This document shows positions 1-5,940 of a stretch of 6,025 nucleotides of DNA, piece after piece; position 1 is the first letter of the stretch, and every line of letters begins with the position of its first letter. Position numbers and translations under genes: made by a program. The notes below the pieces were generated by a model. It saw nothing but the letters and a program-made list of their open reading frames with translations. It was not told the origin of the DNA and searched no databases. This DNA comes from an uncultured Collinsella sp. (lineage in GTDB: Bacteria; Actinomycetota; Coriobacteriia; Coriobacteriales; Coriobacteriaceae). The stretch lies in NCBI GenBank assembly GCA_900555355.1, contig USKV01000100.1:1-6025 (forward strand). The letters run 5' to 3'.

Positions 1-479
1 TTATCGAGACCGACGAGCACGACGAGCTCATCCGCGCGAGCATCGCCTATCACAGCGACTTTCGCCTGCCGGCACAACTCGACGAGCGTACACGGCGCTT
101 CTGCGATATCGTGCGCGATGGCGACAAAATCGACATTATGCGCACCATCGCCGACAGCACCGTCGACACCATCCTCAAGGTTGATAAGGACACATTTCTC
201 GCCAGCCGGTTCTCGACACCGGCTCTCGCTGCCTTTGACGAGCGCCGCTGCGTCGCACGCGATGAACGCAACGAGCCCGCAGACTACCTGGTGGGACTCA
301 TCTGCTTTATGTTTGAGCTCGTCTATCCAGCAAGCCGCGCGCTGGCGCGCGAACAGGGCGATATCCACCGCCTGCTCGATGCGCCCTTTGGCATTGCGCG
401 CCCCTTTACCGATCCCGCCACGCAAGCGACCTGGGAGCGCCTAAAGGACGAGACGCGCGACTGGTTGGCGCACGCCTAG
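1..479 (+). CDS. HD-domain metal-dependent phosphohydrolase, 3' part (5' end outside window)
   Basis: The reading frame is open from the first base (first full codon at base 3) to the TAG at 477-479, giving 158 visible residues with no start inside the window. Visible residues 10-18 (IRASIAYHS) and 36-44 (IVRDGDKID) match the second half of the HD superfamily core: a conserved His (H17) in an A-I-x-Y-H helix, then an R-D-x-D-K-x-D segment whose Asp completes the metal site. The HD dyad itself would lie upstream of base 1. The rest, with an FMFELVYPASRAL helix, looks all-helical. HD proteins of this type are cytoplasmic hydrolases of phosphate esters or nucleotides; the substrate cannot be told from this fragment. 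The gene converges on the etfA gene, and the two stop codons share a CTAG at 476-479. The HD assignment rests on motif recall, not on a search. Confidence 0.8.
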   Translation, partial: IETDEHDELIRASIAYHSDFRLPAQLDERTRRFCDIVRDGDKIDIMRTIADSTVDTILKVDKDTFLASRFSTPALAAFDERRCVARDERNEPADYLVGLICFMFELVYPASRALAREQGDIHRLLDAPFGIARPFTDPATQATWERLKDETRDWLAHA

Positions 480-1681
480 CGCTCAAGCTGGGCCAGCAGC
501 TCCTCGACGACCTCGACGGCATCGCCGACAACCTTATACTGGGCAGCACCAAAGATGGGGGCATCCGGGTCCTCGTTGATGGCGATAATGCACTCCGCCC
601 CACCGATGCCGGCAAGATGCTGGATGGCGCCCGAAACACCGATACTCACGAGAATCTTGGGCGAAACCGATACGCCCGTCTGGCCAATCTGATGGCGATA
701 CTCCAACCAGCCGGCCTCCACGACAGGTCGCGTGCAGCCAAGCTCGGCTCCCAGAGCCTCGGCGAGCCTTCGCATCAGCGGCAGGTTTTTCTTGGAACCA
801 ATGCCGCGACCCACCACGACCAGGCGCTCGGCATCGGCAATTGATGCCTGCTGCCCCCACTCCTCGGCGGGAATCGAGATCTCGACACGAGCCTTGGCGT
901 CTTCCGCAAGCGATACCTGGGTAATCGTACCGGAACGGCTATAGTCAAAGTCGGGCGCCTTAAAGATGCCGGGACGCACCGTTGCCATCTGGGGACGATG
1001 ATTGGGGCAGACGATGGTGGCCATCAGGTTGCCGCCAAACGCCGGACGCGTCTGTTGCAGCAGCCCCGTCTCCGTATCCATCGAAAGCACGGTGCAGTCG
1101 GCCGTAAGGCCCGTCTGCAGGCGCACGGCAACGCCAGGCGCCAGCTCGCGGCCAAAGGCGGTCGCACCGTACAGAATGGCTTCGGGCTTACGCTCGGCTA
1201 CCAAATCGCAGATGAGACGCGCGTAGACCTCCGCGTCGTTCTGACGCAGGCGCTCGTCACGACAGACCAGAACTTCGTCCGCGCCGGCGCAGACCAAACG
1301 CTCCAGGTCACCGAGAGAGCCCTCGGGGCCCATACCGACCAGCGCCACCAAACGGCATCCACGAGCATCGGCAAGCTCGCGTCCCTTGCCCATGAGCTCG
1401 TAGGCCACTGGGGCTACGACATCGTGCTCGTAGGTCTGAACGAATACCCAAATGTCTCGATATGCATCAAGGTCCACCGCACCAGCGGCCTCGTCACGCT
1501 CGATCGAGATAGCGTTGACAGGGCAGGCGTCGACGCACCCACCGCATAGGATGCAGCCGTCGGTTACGCGGGCGCAACGGTTGGGCCGCTCGCCTTCCAC
1601 TACGATGCCGCCCGAGGCACAGGCGCGAACGCAGCGACCGCAGCCGATACAGGCTTCGCTATCGATAATCAGTCCGCTCAT
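476..1681 (-). CDS. etfA: Electron transfer flavoprotein subunit alpha with N-terminal 2x[4Fe-4S] ferredoxin domain
   Basis: This 401-residue protein starts with a bacterial ferredoxin domain. Cys 11, 14, 17, 21 and Cys 43, 46, 49, 53 form two CxxCxxCxxxC sets, the second followed by Pro, as expected for two [4Fe-4S] clusters. An ETF alpha domain follows from about residue 75. Its C-terminal FAD domain shows GRGIGSKKN (291-299), an Arg at 318, RHQIGQTG (329-336), SGAIQH (350-355) and AINEDPDAPIF. EtfA carries one FAD and passes electrons between the partner dehydrogenase and EtfB. The ferredoxin extension is typical of bifurcating EtfA such as LctC and CarE, where it relays electrons to or from soluble ferredoxin. 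The ATG directly follows the etfB stop (TAGATG) and has an AGGGG site 9 bases upstream inside etfB, so translation is probably coupled. It is the last gene of the operon. No terminator is visible before the convergent gene. Confidence 0.95.
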   Translation of the reverse strand: MSGLIIDSEACIGCGRCVRACASGGIVVEGERPNRCARVTDGCILCGGCVDACPVNAISIERDEAAGAVDLDAYRDIWVFVQTYEHDVVAPVAYELMGKGRELADARGCRLVALVGMGPEGSLGDLERLVCAGADEVLVCRDERLRQNDAEVYARLICDLVAERKPEAILYGATAFGRELAPGVAVRLQTGLTADCTVLSMDTETGLLQQTRPAFGGNLMATIVCPNHRPQMATVRPGIFKAPDFDYSRSGTITQVSLAEDAKARVEISIPAEEWGQQASIADAERLVVVGRGIGSKKNLPLMRRLAEALGAELGCTRPVVEAGWLEYRHQIGQTGVSVSPKILVSIGVSGAIQHLAGIGGAECIIAINEDPDAPIFGAAQYKVVGDAVEVVEELLAQLER

Positions 1682-2497
1682 CTATGCCATCCCCTCGATA
1701 ATCTTGGCAAGCTTTGCCGCCTGCTCGGACGCCGTCCCCTCAACGGCCTCGCACGTTTGGTCACGGTCGGGCACAAACGAGCGCACGACCTGTGTCGGCG
1801 ACCCGGCAAGACCGCAACGCGCGGGGTCGGCGTTCACGTCGGCAGCGTTGACCACGCGCACGTCCGCCTCCTCGGCCGCACGAATACCGGCAATGCTCGG
1901 CATGCGCAGTTGGCCAATCTCCTTGGCGGTCGTCATCGCGCACGGCATCTCAAGATAGACCGTCTCCTCGCCGGCATCGCAGCCGTGAACAAGCGCCAGT
2001 GAACCACAGGTCGTAAAGCCCGTGCTCTGCACGCAACTCACGTCGGTCACACAGGGAATCTCAAAGGCACCGGCAAGCTCGGGACCAATCTGGGCCGTAT
2101 CGCCGTCCACCGCCATCTTGCCGCAGATGAGCAGGTCGAAGTCCTCGTCGAGCGCCTCGATGCCGCACTTGAGGGCATAGGTGGTTGCCAGGGTATCGGC
2201 ACCTGCAAAGGCGCGGTCGGTCAGCAGCAGTGCGTCATCGGCGCCTCGGGCGATGCAGTCGCGCAATAGCGATTCGGTCGCGGGGATGCCCATCGACACC
2301 ACCGTTACGCGCACGTCCATGCCAAAGCCGATAAAGTCGTCCTTCAGCGCCAGCGCGCATTCCAAAGCGCTCGCGTCAAAGGGATTAATGACCGCCTGTT
2401 TGCCATCGCGCACGATGGTATTGGTCTTGGGGTCCATCTTGACCTCGGTGCTGCCCGGCACCGCCTTGACGCACACCACCATATGGAAATCGCTCAT
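1682..2497 (-). CDS. etfB: Electron transfer flavoprotein subunit beta (bifurcating type)
   Basis: From the ATG at 2497 this is a 271-residue EtfB. It begins with a typical beta strand (MVVCVKAVPG), then has INPFDASALECAL, GADTLATTYAL (99-109) and CGKMAVDGDTAQIGP (125-139). The DGDTAQxGP loop is characteristic of EtfB proteins that bind a second FAD in the bifurcating site in place of AMP. With EtfA it forms the soluble heterodimer that splits or joins electron pairs between NAD(H), ferredoxin and the hydroxyacid dehydrogenase. The frame also opens two codons earlier at a GTG (2503) that overlaps the upstream stop. The AAAGGGGG site at 2514-2507 lies 9 bases from the ATG but only 3 from the GTG, so the ATG is preferred. 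The gap to the dehydrogenase gene is then 2 bases. The bifurcating role is inferred from motif and context. Confidence 0.95.
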   Translation of the reverse strand: MSDFHMVVCVKAVPGSTEVKMDPKTNTIVRDGKQAVINPFDASALECALALKDDFIGFGMDVRVTVVSMGIPATESLLRDCIARGADDALLLTDRAFAGADTLATTYALKCGIEALDEDFDLLICGKMAVDGDTAQIGPELAGAFEIPCVTDVSCVQSTGFTTCGSLALVHGCDAGEETVYLEMPCAMTTAKEIGQLRMPSIAGIRAAEEADVRVVNAADVNADPARCGLAGSPTQVVRSFVPDRDQTCEAVEGTASEQAAKLAKIIEGMA

Positions 2498-2499
2498 CT

Positions 2500-4101
2500 T
2501 CACGCGCCCCCTTTCTGGACGAGCTCATCCAAGAGCTTCTCCGAAAACAGGTTACCGCGACCCAGCTGCCCGGCAGGATCGAGCTGGAGCTTGAGCCGCG
2601 CCGACTCGACCATGGCCTCGTGACCGTACATCGTCTCCAAGAAGCCCGCCTTGATCTTGCCGACACCGTGTTCGGCGGAGACGGCGCCGCCCATGGCCGT
2701 GACCTCGGAAGCCCACTGGGCAAAGAGTTCTCCGCCGCGGCGGTGATCCTGCGCATCGCGCGGCAGAATATTCACATGCAGATGGTTGTTACCGATGTGC
2801 CCCCAGGCGGCAGATTCAAGCCCACTTTCGGCCAACGTGCTGCGATAAAGGTCGATGACATCGGCCAAGCGCGCGTTGGGCACCGACATGTCCGAACCCA
2901 GTTTGGTGATGGTGGGATCCGTGCGGCGACGCTCGTCGATGAGCATGTTGACGCTCTCGGGCACCGCATGGCGGAAGAATCGCTGGCACTCGCGATCGAC
3001 CTCGGTGCGCGCGACCCATGTCGCATCGTCGCTGCCGCCCGCAAGCTCTAGCACCCACCCCAAGTGATACAGCTCCTCAGTCGCCTGGGCTTCGTCGTCG
3101 CAGTCGAGCTCCACGTAGACACAGACCTTGGCGTCTTTGTCGAGCGCCGGCAGCGAGACGAACGCAGTCGACTGCTCACGCTGACGACGCAGGATATCCA
3201 GGGCGCCCGCATCGAAATATTCGATGGCAGCCGCGTGGGACAGGACGGGACGCACGGAATCGGTGAAGGACACGGCCTTGTCTTCGTTGTCAAAGAAGCA
3301 GCTCACGCCCCAAACGACCGCAGGCGCCGCCTGTAGGGCAATCTCGAGTTCGGTGATGACGCCGATTGTGCCACACGCACCGATAAACAGATCGATGGCA
3401 TCCATATCGTCAGCAACGAAATAGCCCGAAGCATTTTTGGTCTTGGGCATAGTGTAGTCGGGAAGGTCGAGCTCGAGCGTGCGGCCCTGCACCGTGACGA
3501 GCGAAAGGCGACGACCCTGTGCAAAAACCTCGCCACGGTGAAGCTCGAGCAGGTCGCCATCGGTCAGCGCGACATGAAGGCCCGTGACGTGAGGGCGCAT
3601 GGGGCCGTAAGCGTAGCTACGGGCACCGGAAGCGTTGCATGCCGCCATACCGCCCAGGCAGGCAGATGCCTCGGTGGGATCGGTAGGAAAGAATTGCTCG
3701 GAAGCTTCCTGGAATTCCTCGTAGACCTCAAGCGATGCCTGGTCCCAGCCGGCAGTCGGCAGAACTTTCTTGCCCAGTTGCTTGCGCAGCTCAGACAGCA
3801 CGACGCCGGGCGCCACACGCAAAAGAAAGCGGCCCTTCTCATCGCGGCGAATGCCTAGGTAGCGATTCATGCGGGAAGTATTGAGAATGTGACCGCCATG
3901 GGGCACGGCGCCGGCGGCAAGACCGGTCCGGGCGCCCTGAACCGTCACCGGGACACGCTCGGCATGGAGCTTTTTCAAAATGGCGCGTACCTCGTCCTCC
4001 GTTGTCGGAAACGAGATGCTCGAGGCCTCGCCCGATGCGCGAGATTCATCGCGGCCATACTCTTCGAACTCGTCGGTGAAGGGTTTGATGGTTGCAGACA
4101 C
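2500..4101 (-). CDS. FAD-linked 2-hydroxyacid dehydrogenase (lactate dehydrogenase LctD/GlcD-like)
   Basis: This 533-residue protein of the VAO/PCMH flavoprotein family has an N-terminal FAD_binding_4 domain and a C-terminal FAD-oxidase_C (GlcD-type) domain. The FAD pyrophosphate loop is VQGARTGLAAGAVP (54-67). A second FAD segment at 137-161 includes FFPTDPTEASACLGGMAACN. In the catalytic domain, GHIGNNHLHVN (434-444) and SAEHGVGKIK (475-484) supply His and Glu residues for the metal and substrate site. The usual GHxGDGNxH reads GHIGNNHLH here. The family oxidises D-lactate, glycolate, 2-hydroxyglutarate and similar acids. Because etfB and etfA follow directly, the likely role is lactate oxidation to pyruvate with confurcation of ferredoxin and hydroxyacid electrons onto NAD+. 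Substrate and stereochemistry cannot be read from the sequence. It is longer than typical GlcD (about 460-500 residues). The start is GTG, supported by AAAGGGGGAG ending 5 bases upstream. No signal peptide is visible. Confidence 0.9.
   Translation of the reverse strand: MSATIKPFTDEFEEYGRDESRASGEASSISFPTTEDEVRAILKKLHAERVPVTVQGARTGLAAGAVPHGGHILNTSRMNRYLGIRRDEKGRFLLRVAPGVVLSELRKQLGKKVLPTAGWDQASLEVYEEFQEASEQFFPTDPTEASACLGGMAACNASGARSYAYGPMRPHVTGLHVALTDGDLLELHRGEVFAQGRRLSLVTVQGRTLELDLPDYTMPKTKNASGYFVADDMDAIDLFIGACGTIGVITELEIALQAAPAVVWGVSCFFDNEDKAVSFTDSVRPVLSHAAAIEYFDAGALDILRRQREQSTAFVSLPALDKDAKVCVYVELDCDDEAQATEELYHLGWVLELAGGSDDATWVARTEVDRECQRFFRHAVPESVNMLIDERRRTDPTITKLGSDMSVPNARLADVIDLYRSTLAESGLESAAWGHIGNNHLHVNILPRDAQDHRRGGELFAQWASEVTAMGGAVSAEHGVGKIKAGFLETMYGHEAMVESARLKLQLDPAGQLGRGNLFSEKLLDELVQKGGA
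2507..2514 (-). promoter_or_regulatory. Ribosome binding site of etfB that decides its start
   Basis: On the - strand this reads AAAGGGGG. It ends 9 bases before the ATG at 2497 and only 3 bases before the alternative GTG at 2503. It lies within the last codons of the dehydrogenase gene, whose TGA stop (2502-2500) sits between this site and the ATG, an arrangement that favours translational coupling. Confidence 0.75.
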
Positions 4102-4106
4102 GCGAA

Positions 4107-4116
4107 CTCCCCCTTT
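4107..4116 (-). promoter_or_regulatory. Ribosome binding site of the dehydrogenase gene (supports GTG start)
   Basis: On the - strand this reads AAAGGGGGAG, ending 5 bases before the GTG at 4101. No ATG lies nearby in frame, so this strong site is the main support for the GTG start. The same AAAGGGGG core precedes etfB. Confidence 0.75.
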
Positions 4117-4183
4117 AGCTAACTACAGTGTTTGCAGGGAGATGTTACCGCATCGTTTCGTCGACGTGTTCGAGACCGTCTCC

Positions 4184-4211
4184 ATAATTGGCGATTTTTA
4201 CGTTCGTGCAA
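4184..4211 (-). promoter_or_regulatory. Possible promoter of the dehydrogenase-etfB-etfA operon
   Basis: On the - strand, TTGCAC (4211-4206) and AATTAT (4189-4184) are spaced by 16 bases. They match the sigma-A -35 box at 3 of 6 and the -10 box at 4 of 6 positions. Transcription would start near 4177, giving a leader of about 75 bases. The start point would fall inside the near-palindrome GAGACCGTCTC (4172-4182), a possible operator. This is the best candidate by eye but it is weak. Confidence 0.25.
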
Positions 4212-4285
4212 TTCGGCGAGCGGCAAGGTTTCCTCGGCAGACGATGCTTTTGACACATGTCGCTTTACCGCCAGCGACCACGCAA

Positions 4286-4314
4286 TTGTCGCTCGAAAAA
4301 AGTTGGAGTATTTT
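4286..4314 (+). promoter_or_regulatory. Possible promoter of the rightward cluster
   Basis: TTGTCG (4286-4291) and TATTTT (4309-4314) are separated by exactly 17 bases. Each box matches its sigma-A consensus at 4 of 6 positions. An A6 run lies in the spacer and a T6 run overlaps and follows the -10. Transcription would start near 4321, leaving a leader of roughly 125 bases that contains the direct and inverted repeats at 4356-4426. No better + strand candidate was seen. Confidence 0.3.
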
Positions 4315-4355
4315 TTGCCGCCTTTTACCTGCGGAGACGCCAATCCGTCAAGCAT

Positions 4356-4373
4356 TTGGTCAGAAATTGGTCA
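4356..4373. repeat. Direct repeat TTGGTCA x2 with 11-base period
   Basis: TTGGTCA occurs at 4356-4362 and again at 4367-4373, so the two copies start 11 bases apart, about one DNA helical turn. This spacing would let a regulator contact two half-sites on one face of the DNA. Both copies are upstream of the gene at 4448. At 7 bases each, chance cannot be excluded. Confidence 0.4.
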
Positions 4374-4402
4374 AGTAGTGACTGATACGGTCGGCATCGA
4401 CA

Positions 4403-4426
4403 GCCAAAACCAATGGAAGTTTTGGC
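4403..4426. repeat. Perfect 8-bp inverted repeat (operator or leader hairpin)
   Basis: GCCAAAAC (4403-4410) and GTTTTGGC (4419-4426) are exact reverse complements around an 8-base centre. The element ends about 11 bases before the GGGAGG ribosome binding site of the gene at 4448. It could be an operator for a dimeric repressor or a stem in the mRNA leader. It has no T-run after it, so it is not a terminator for + strand transcription. Confidence 0.5.
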
Positions 4427-4447
4427 CCCAGAAGCAGGGAGGTTCCC

Positions 4448-4744
4448 ATGGCATATTACTGGCCCCAGTACGGCGTCGCCATCGAGGTCGACGACGATCC
4501 CTATCTCCTGCCTTTCGACGAAGAGGCATTCCCCGATACGACGGTCTACCACGTTACCACCGATGTGATCTGCGACCCCGAGTCGTTCTCGGCGCTCGCC
4601 CACCACATCGCGCATATCCACGACATCGAGCTCCCTCCCGACTTCGACGAGCTCGTCTACTCGCGCCGTCTGATGCTTCACATGCTCTTTGGAGCGGACC
4701 CGTCCACATTCGCACGCGTCTACACCACCAAGGACGCCGCATGA
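4448..4744 (+). CDS. Small acidic cytoplasmic protein, possible DUF559/PD-(D/E)XK-like fragment
   Basis: The ATG at 4448 is preceded by a good GGGAGG site 6 bases upstream, and the frame encodes 98 residues. There is no signal peptide or membrane segment. The protein is acidic with a histidine-rich stretch (HHIAHIHD, residues 56-63). Residues 3-18 (YYWPQYGVAIEVDDDP), followed by a strand and helix (TTVYHVTTDVICDPES), resemble the core of DUF559/Vsr-like nucleases and AbiEi-type C-terminal domains, where a WP-x-x-x-x-A-I-E-x-D strand is followed by a V-x-x-x-T-x-x-D segment. The usual G-x-x-H after E-x-D is absent, so an active nuclease is doubtful. This resemblance is a recalled pattern and weakly held; otherwise the protein is unrecognised. 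Its TGA overlaps the next ATG (ATGA), pointing to coupled translation with the membrane-anchored protein. Confidence 0.75.
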   Translation: MAYYWPQYGVAIEVDDDPYLLPFDEEAFPDTTVYHVTTDVICDPESFSALAHHIAHIHDIELPPDFDELVYSRRLMLHMLFGADPSTFARVYTTKDAA

Positions 4745-5250
4745 GTGCGAAGAAGCCGTCCCGCCTTGCAGGACTGGGGTGTCGCAAGAAACTCGTCGTT
4801 GTCTGCCTGGCTATCGTCTGCGCCCTCATCGCCGTAGGGCTATACGCCTGGCAGTCGCAGCCCGTGCCCGAAGCGGGCGCCTCGGTCACGACGGCAGAGG
4901 GTAAATCGCGCCAAGAAATCCAGAATGAGCTCGACGCCATCGTCCGCGACAACATGATGACGATCTCGGTCGCGCCGGTCGCACAGTTGCAGAAAGGCGG
5001 CAAGTTGCGCGTCAACGTGCAAAACGTCCAAGACAACAAGTTTCCCCAGCGCTTCCGCGTGATCCAAAACGACGAGACCATCTATGAGTCCGGTGTGGTC
5101 GAAGCCGGCAAGACGGTTGAGACCTGCCCCGCCGGCGATATCCAAGAAGGCGAGGCATATATCGAGATTCAGGCACTCGATGCCAAGACCTACGACACCC
5201 ACGGCAATCCGACGCGCGTCAAAGTGCGGGTGGCCCAGGCAGAAGGCTAG
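4741..5250 (+). CDS. Membrane-anchored extracytoplasmic protein of unknown function
   Basis: This 169-residue protein has a basic N-terminus (SAKKPSRLAGLGCRKK), one hydrophobic segment at about residues 18-36, and an extracytoplasmic part. That part appears to be a short helix (RQEIQNELDAIVRDN) followed by a beta-rich domain with MTISVAPVAQL, FRVIQNDETIYESGVV and a final VKVRV strand. It recalls a family of small N-anchored proteins in gut Firmicutes and Actinobacteria, in which an I-Y-x-S-G-x-V strand is followed by a beta hairpin and an ALDAKT-like turn. Those proteins are often encoded beside secreted beta-sandwich proteins. No enzyme motif is visible. The Cys at 14 precedes the hydrophobic stretch, so it is not a lipobox. 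The ATG overlaps the preceding stop and has AAGGA 6 bases upstream. The same frame stays open back to 4132, but that extension lacks a ribosome binding site and overlaps the 98-residue gene. Confidence 0.8.
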   Translation: MSAKKPSRLAGLGCRKKLVVVCLAIVCALIAVGLYAWQSQPVPEAGASVTTAEGKSRQEIQNELDAIVRDNMMTISVAPVAQLQKGGKLRVNVQNVQDNKFPQRFRVIQNDETIYESGVVEAGKTVETCPAGDIQEGEAYIEIQALDAKTYDTHGNPTRVKVRVAQAEG

Positions 5251-5267
5251 TGGCCGACGCGCTCGCA

Positions 5268-5285
5268 GGGGCAGCACCCTGCCCC
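5268..5285. repeat. Intergenic hairpin 1 (7-bp stem, 4-base loop)
   Basis: GGGGCAG (5268-5274) pairs exactly with CTGCCCC (5279-5285) around the loop CACC. It begins 17 bases after the stop of the anchored protein gene. The sequence after it (CATTCG) is not a T-run, so a classical intrinsic terminator is unlikely. It could protect the upstream mRNA 3' end or weaken read-through. Confidence 0.6.
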
Positions 5286-5299
5286 CATTCGTCCAACCA

Positions 5300-5318
5300 T
5301 CACGGAAACAGTCCGTGA
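5300..5318. repeat. Intergenic hairpin 2 (7-bp stem, 5-base loop)
   Basis: TCACGGA (5300-5306) pairs exactly with TCCGTGA (5312-5318) around the loop AACAG. It lies just upstream of the AGAAAGGA ribosome binding site of the gene at 5338 and has no T-run. Possible roles are mRNA stabilisation of the secreted-protein transcript or a binding site for a regulator. Confidence 0.55.
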
Positions 5319-5337
5319 CGAGCAGAAAGGATCGATT

Positions 5338-5940
5338 ATGAACACACCCATGAACCTGAGCGGAGCCAGGGCACTCGCCGTGGGCGCAGGGCTTACGCTC
5401 GCACTTGCGATGGGCGCCGCGCCAACGGCGGCCATGGCAGAGGTGCGCGTTGGAACCACCGATGTGACGGTGAAGGCCGACATTAGCAATGTTTCGTTTA
5501 AGGCGCCGACGGTCATCCCCTTTGCCGCCCAAGCCGACGGAACGCTTGTAGGACCCTCCGACAAGACGATTACCATCGACAACCTCTCGGCATATGGCAT
5601 CCACGTCACTAACATGAAGGTCACGGCCAAGAACGACTGGACAATCGTTGCAGACGCAAAGACGGGCTCGGCCCAGAACTCCATCGATTTTAAGGTTGGC
5701 CCCGATAAGGCAGAAAAGGATGCCAGCTCGGCGACTCAGACTACGGGCCTCGATCTTTCCAAAGACGCAAACTTCGACATGAAGTACCAGGGCATTGCCG
5801 ACGGAACGGACAAAATCAAGCTCAATGTGAGCGGCCACGTCGCCCGCGTCACGCGTGACATCTACCATGCCACCGGTACGGGAGATCAAGTGGCAAGCAT
5901 CACCTGGACGGTCGAGCCCGGTGCGCACGCCACGTCCTAA
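5338..5940 (+). CDS. Secreted beta-rich surface protein of unknown function
   Basis: This 200-residue protein has a clear Sec signal peptide: an Arg at 11, a hydrophobic core at about 12-28 and a likely cut after A32-M33-A34, leaving about 166 mature residues. The mature part is beta-rich (VKADISNVSFKAPTVIPFAA, TITIDNLSAYGIHVTNMKV, KNDWTIVAD, ASITWTVEPG) with Asn, Thr and Asp turns. This suggests one immunoglobulin-like sandwich. The closing I-T-W-T-V-x-P strand loosely recalls WxL-type and TasA/camelysin-type surface proteins, but neither family can be assigned. There is no LPxTG motif, lipobox or C-terminal membrane helix, so it is either released or held by a partner. The anchored protein encoded just upstream is an obvious candidate. 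An AGAAAGGA site about 6 bases ahead supports the ATG at 5338. The stop lies 20 bases inside the next gene if that gene starts at 5921. Confidence 0.85.
   Translation: MNTPMNLSGARALAVGAGLTLALAMGAAPTAAMAEVRVGTTDVTVKADISNVSFKAPTVIPFAAQADGTLVGPSDKTITIDNLSAYGIHVTNMKVTAKNDWTIVADAKTGSAQNSIDFKVGPDKAEKDASSATQTTGLDLSKDANFDMKYQGIADGTDKIKLNVSGHVARVTRDIYHATGTGDQVASITWTVEPGAHATS

Larger units (their letters stand above)
4102..4447. other. Divergent intergenic region between the dehydrogenase operon and the rightward cluster
   Basis: These 346 bases separate genes reading away from each other, so promoters for both operons should lie here. The region is more AT-rich than its neighbours in places, notably an A6 run at 4296-4301 and a T6 run at 4311-4316. 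Short symmetric elements include GAGACCGTCTC (4172-4182) and CGTCGACG (4159-4166). A direct repeat and an inverted repeat near the right end are listed separately. An open frame crosses from 4132 into the gene at 4741, but its N-terminal part has no protein-like character and no ribosome binding site, so I see no gene here. Confidence 0.7.

Noticed and set aside
998..1549. 183-codon + strand open frame inside etfA
   Set aside because: It is antisense to a gene with unambiguous ETF alpha and ferredoxin motifs.
2501..2503. GTG as the start of etfB
   Set aside because: It is only 3 bases from the AAAGGGGG site, too close for efficient initiation. The ATG at 2497 is spaced 9 bases away.
4250..4255. 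Perfect TTGACA -35 box on the + strand
   Set aside because: At 16-18 bases downstream the sequence is CCAGCGAC-like with no -10 match.
4296..4316. A6/T6 inverted repeat as an intrinsic terminator
   Set aside because: The stem has no GC pairs and there is no gene ending just upstream. It fits better as AT-rich promoter sequence.
4132..4740. Long in-frame N-terminal extension of the anchored protein, open from 4132
   Set aside because: It is rich in Arg and Pro with no protein-like character, lacks a ribosome binding site and overlaps the well-supported 98-residue gene. The ATG at 4741 has its own AAGGA site and directly precedes the anchor.
5268..5318. Rho-independent terminator after the anchored protein gene
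   Set aside because: Both hairpins are perfect but neither is followed by a run of T, so termination is not supported.
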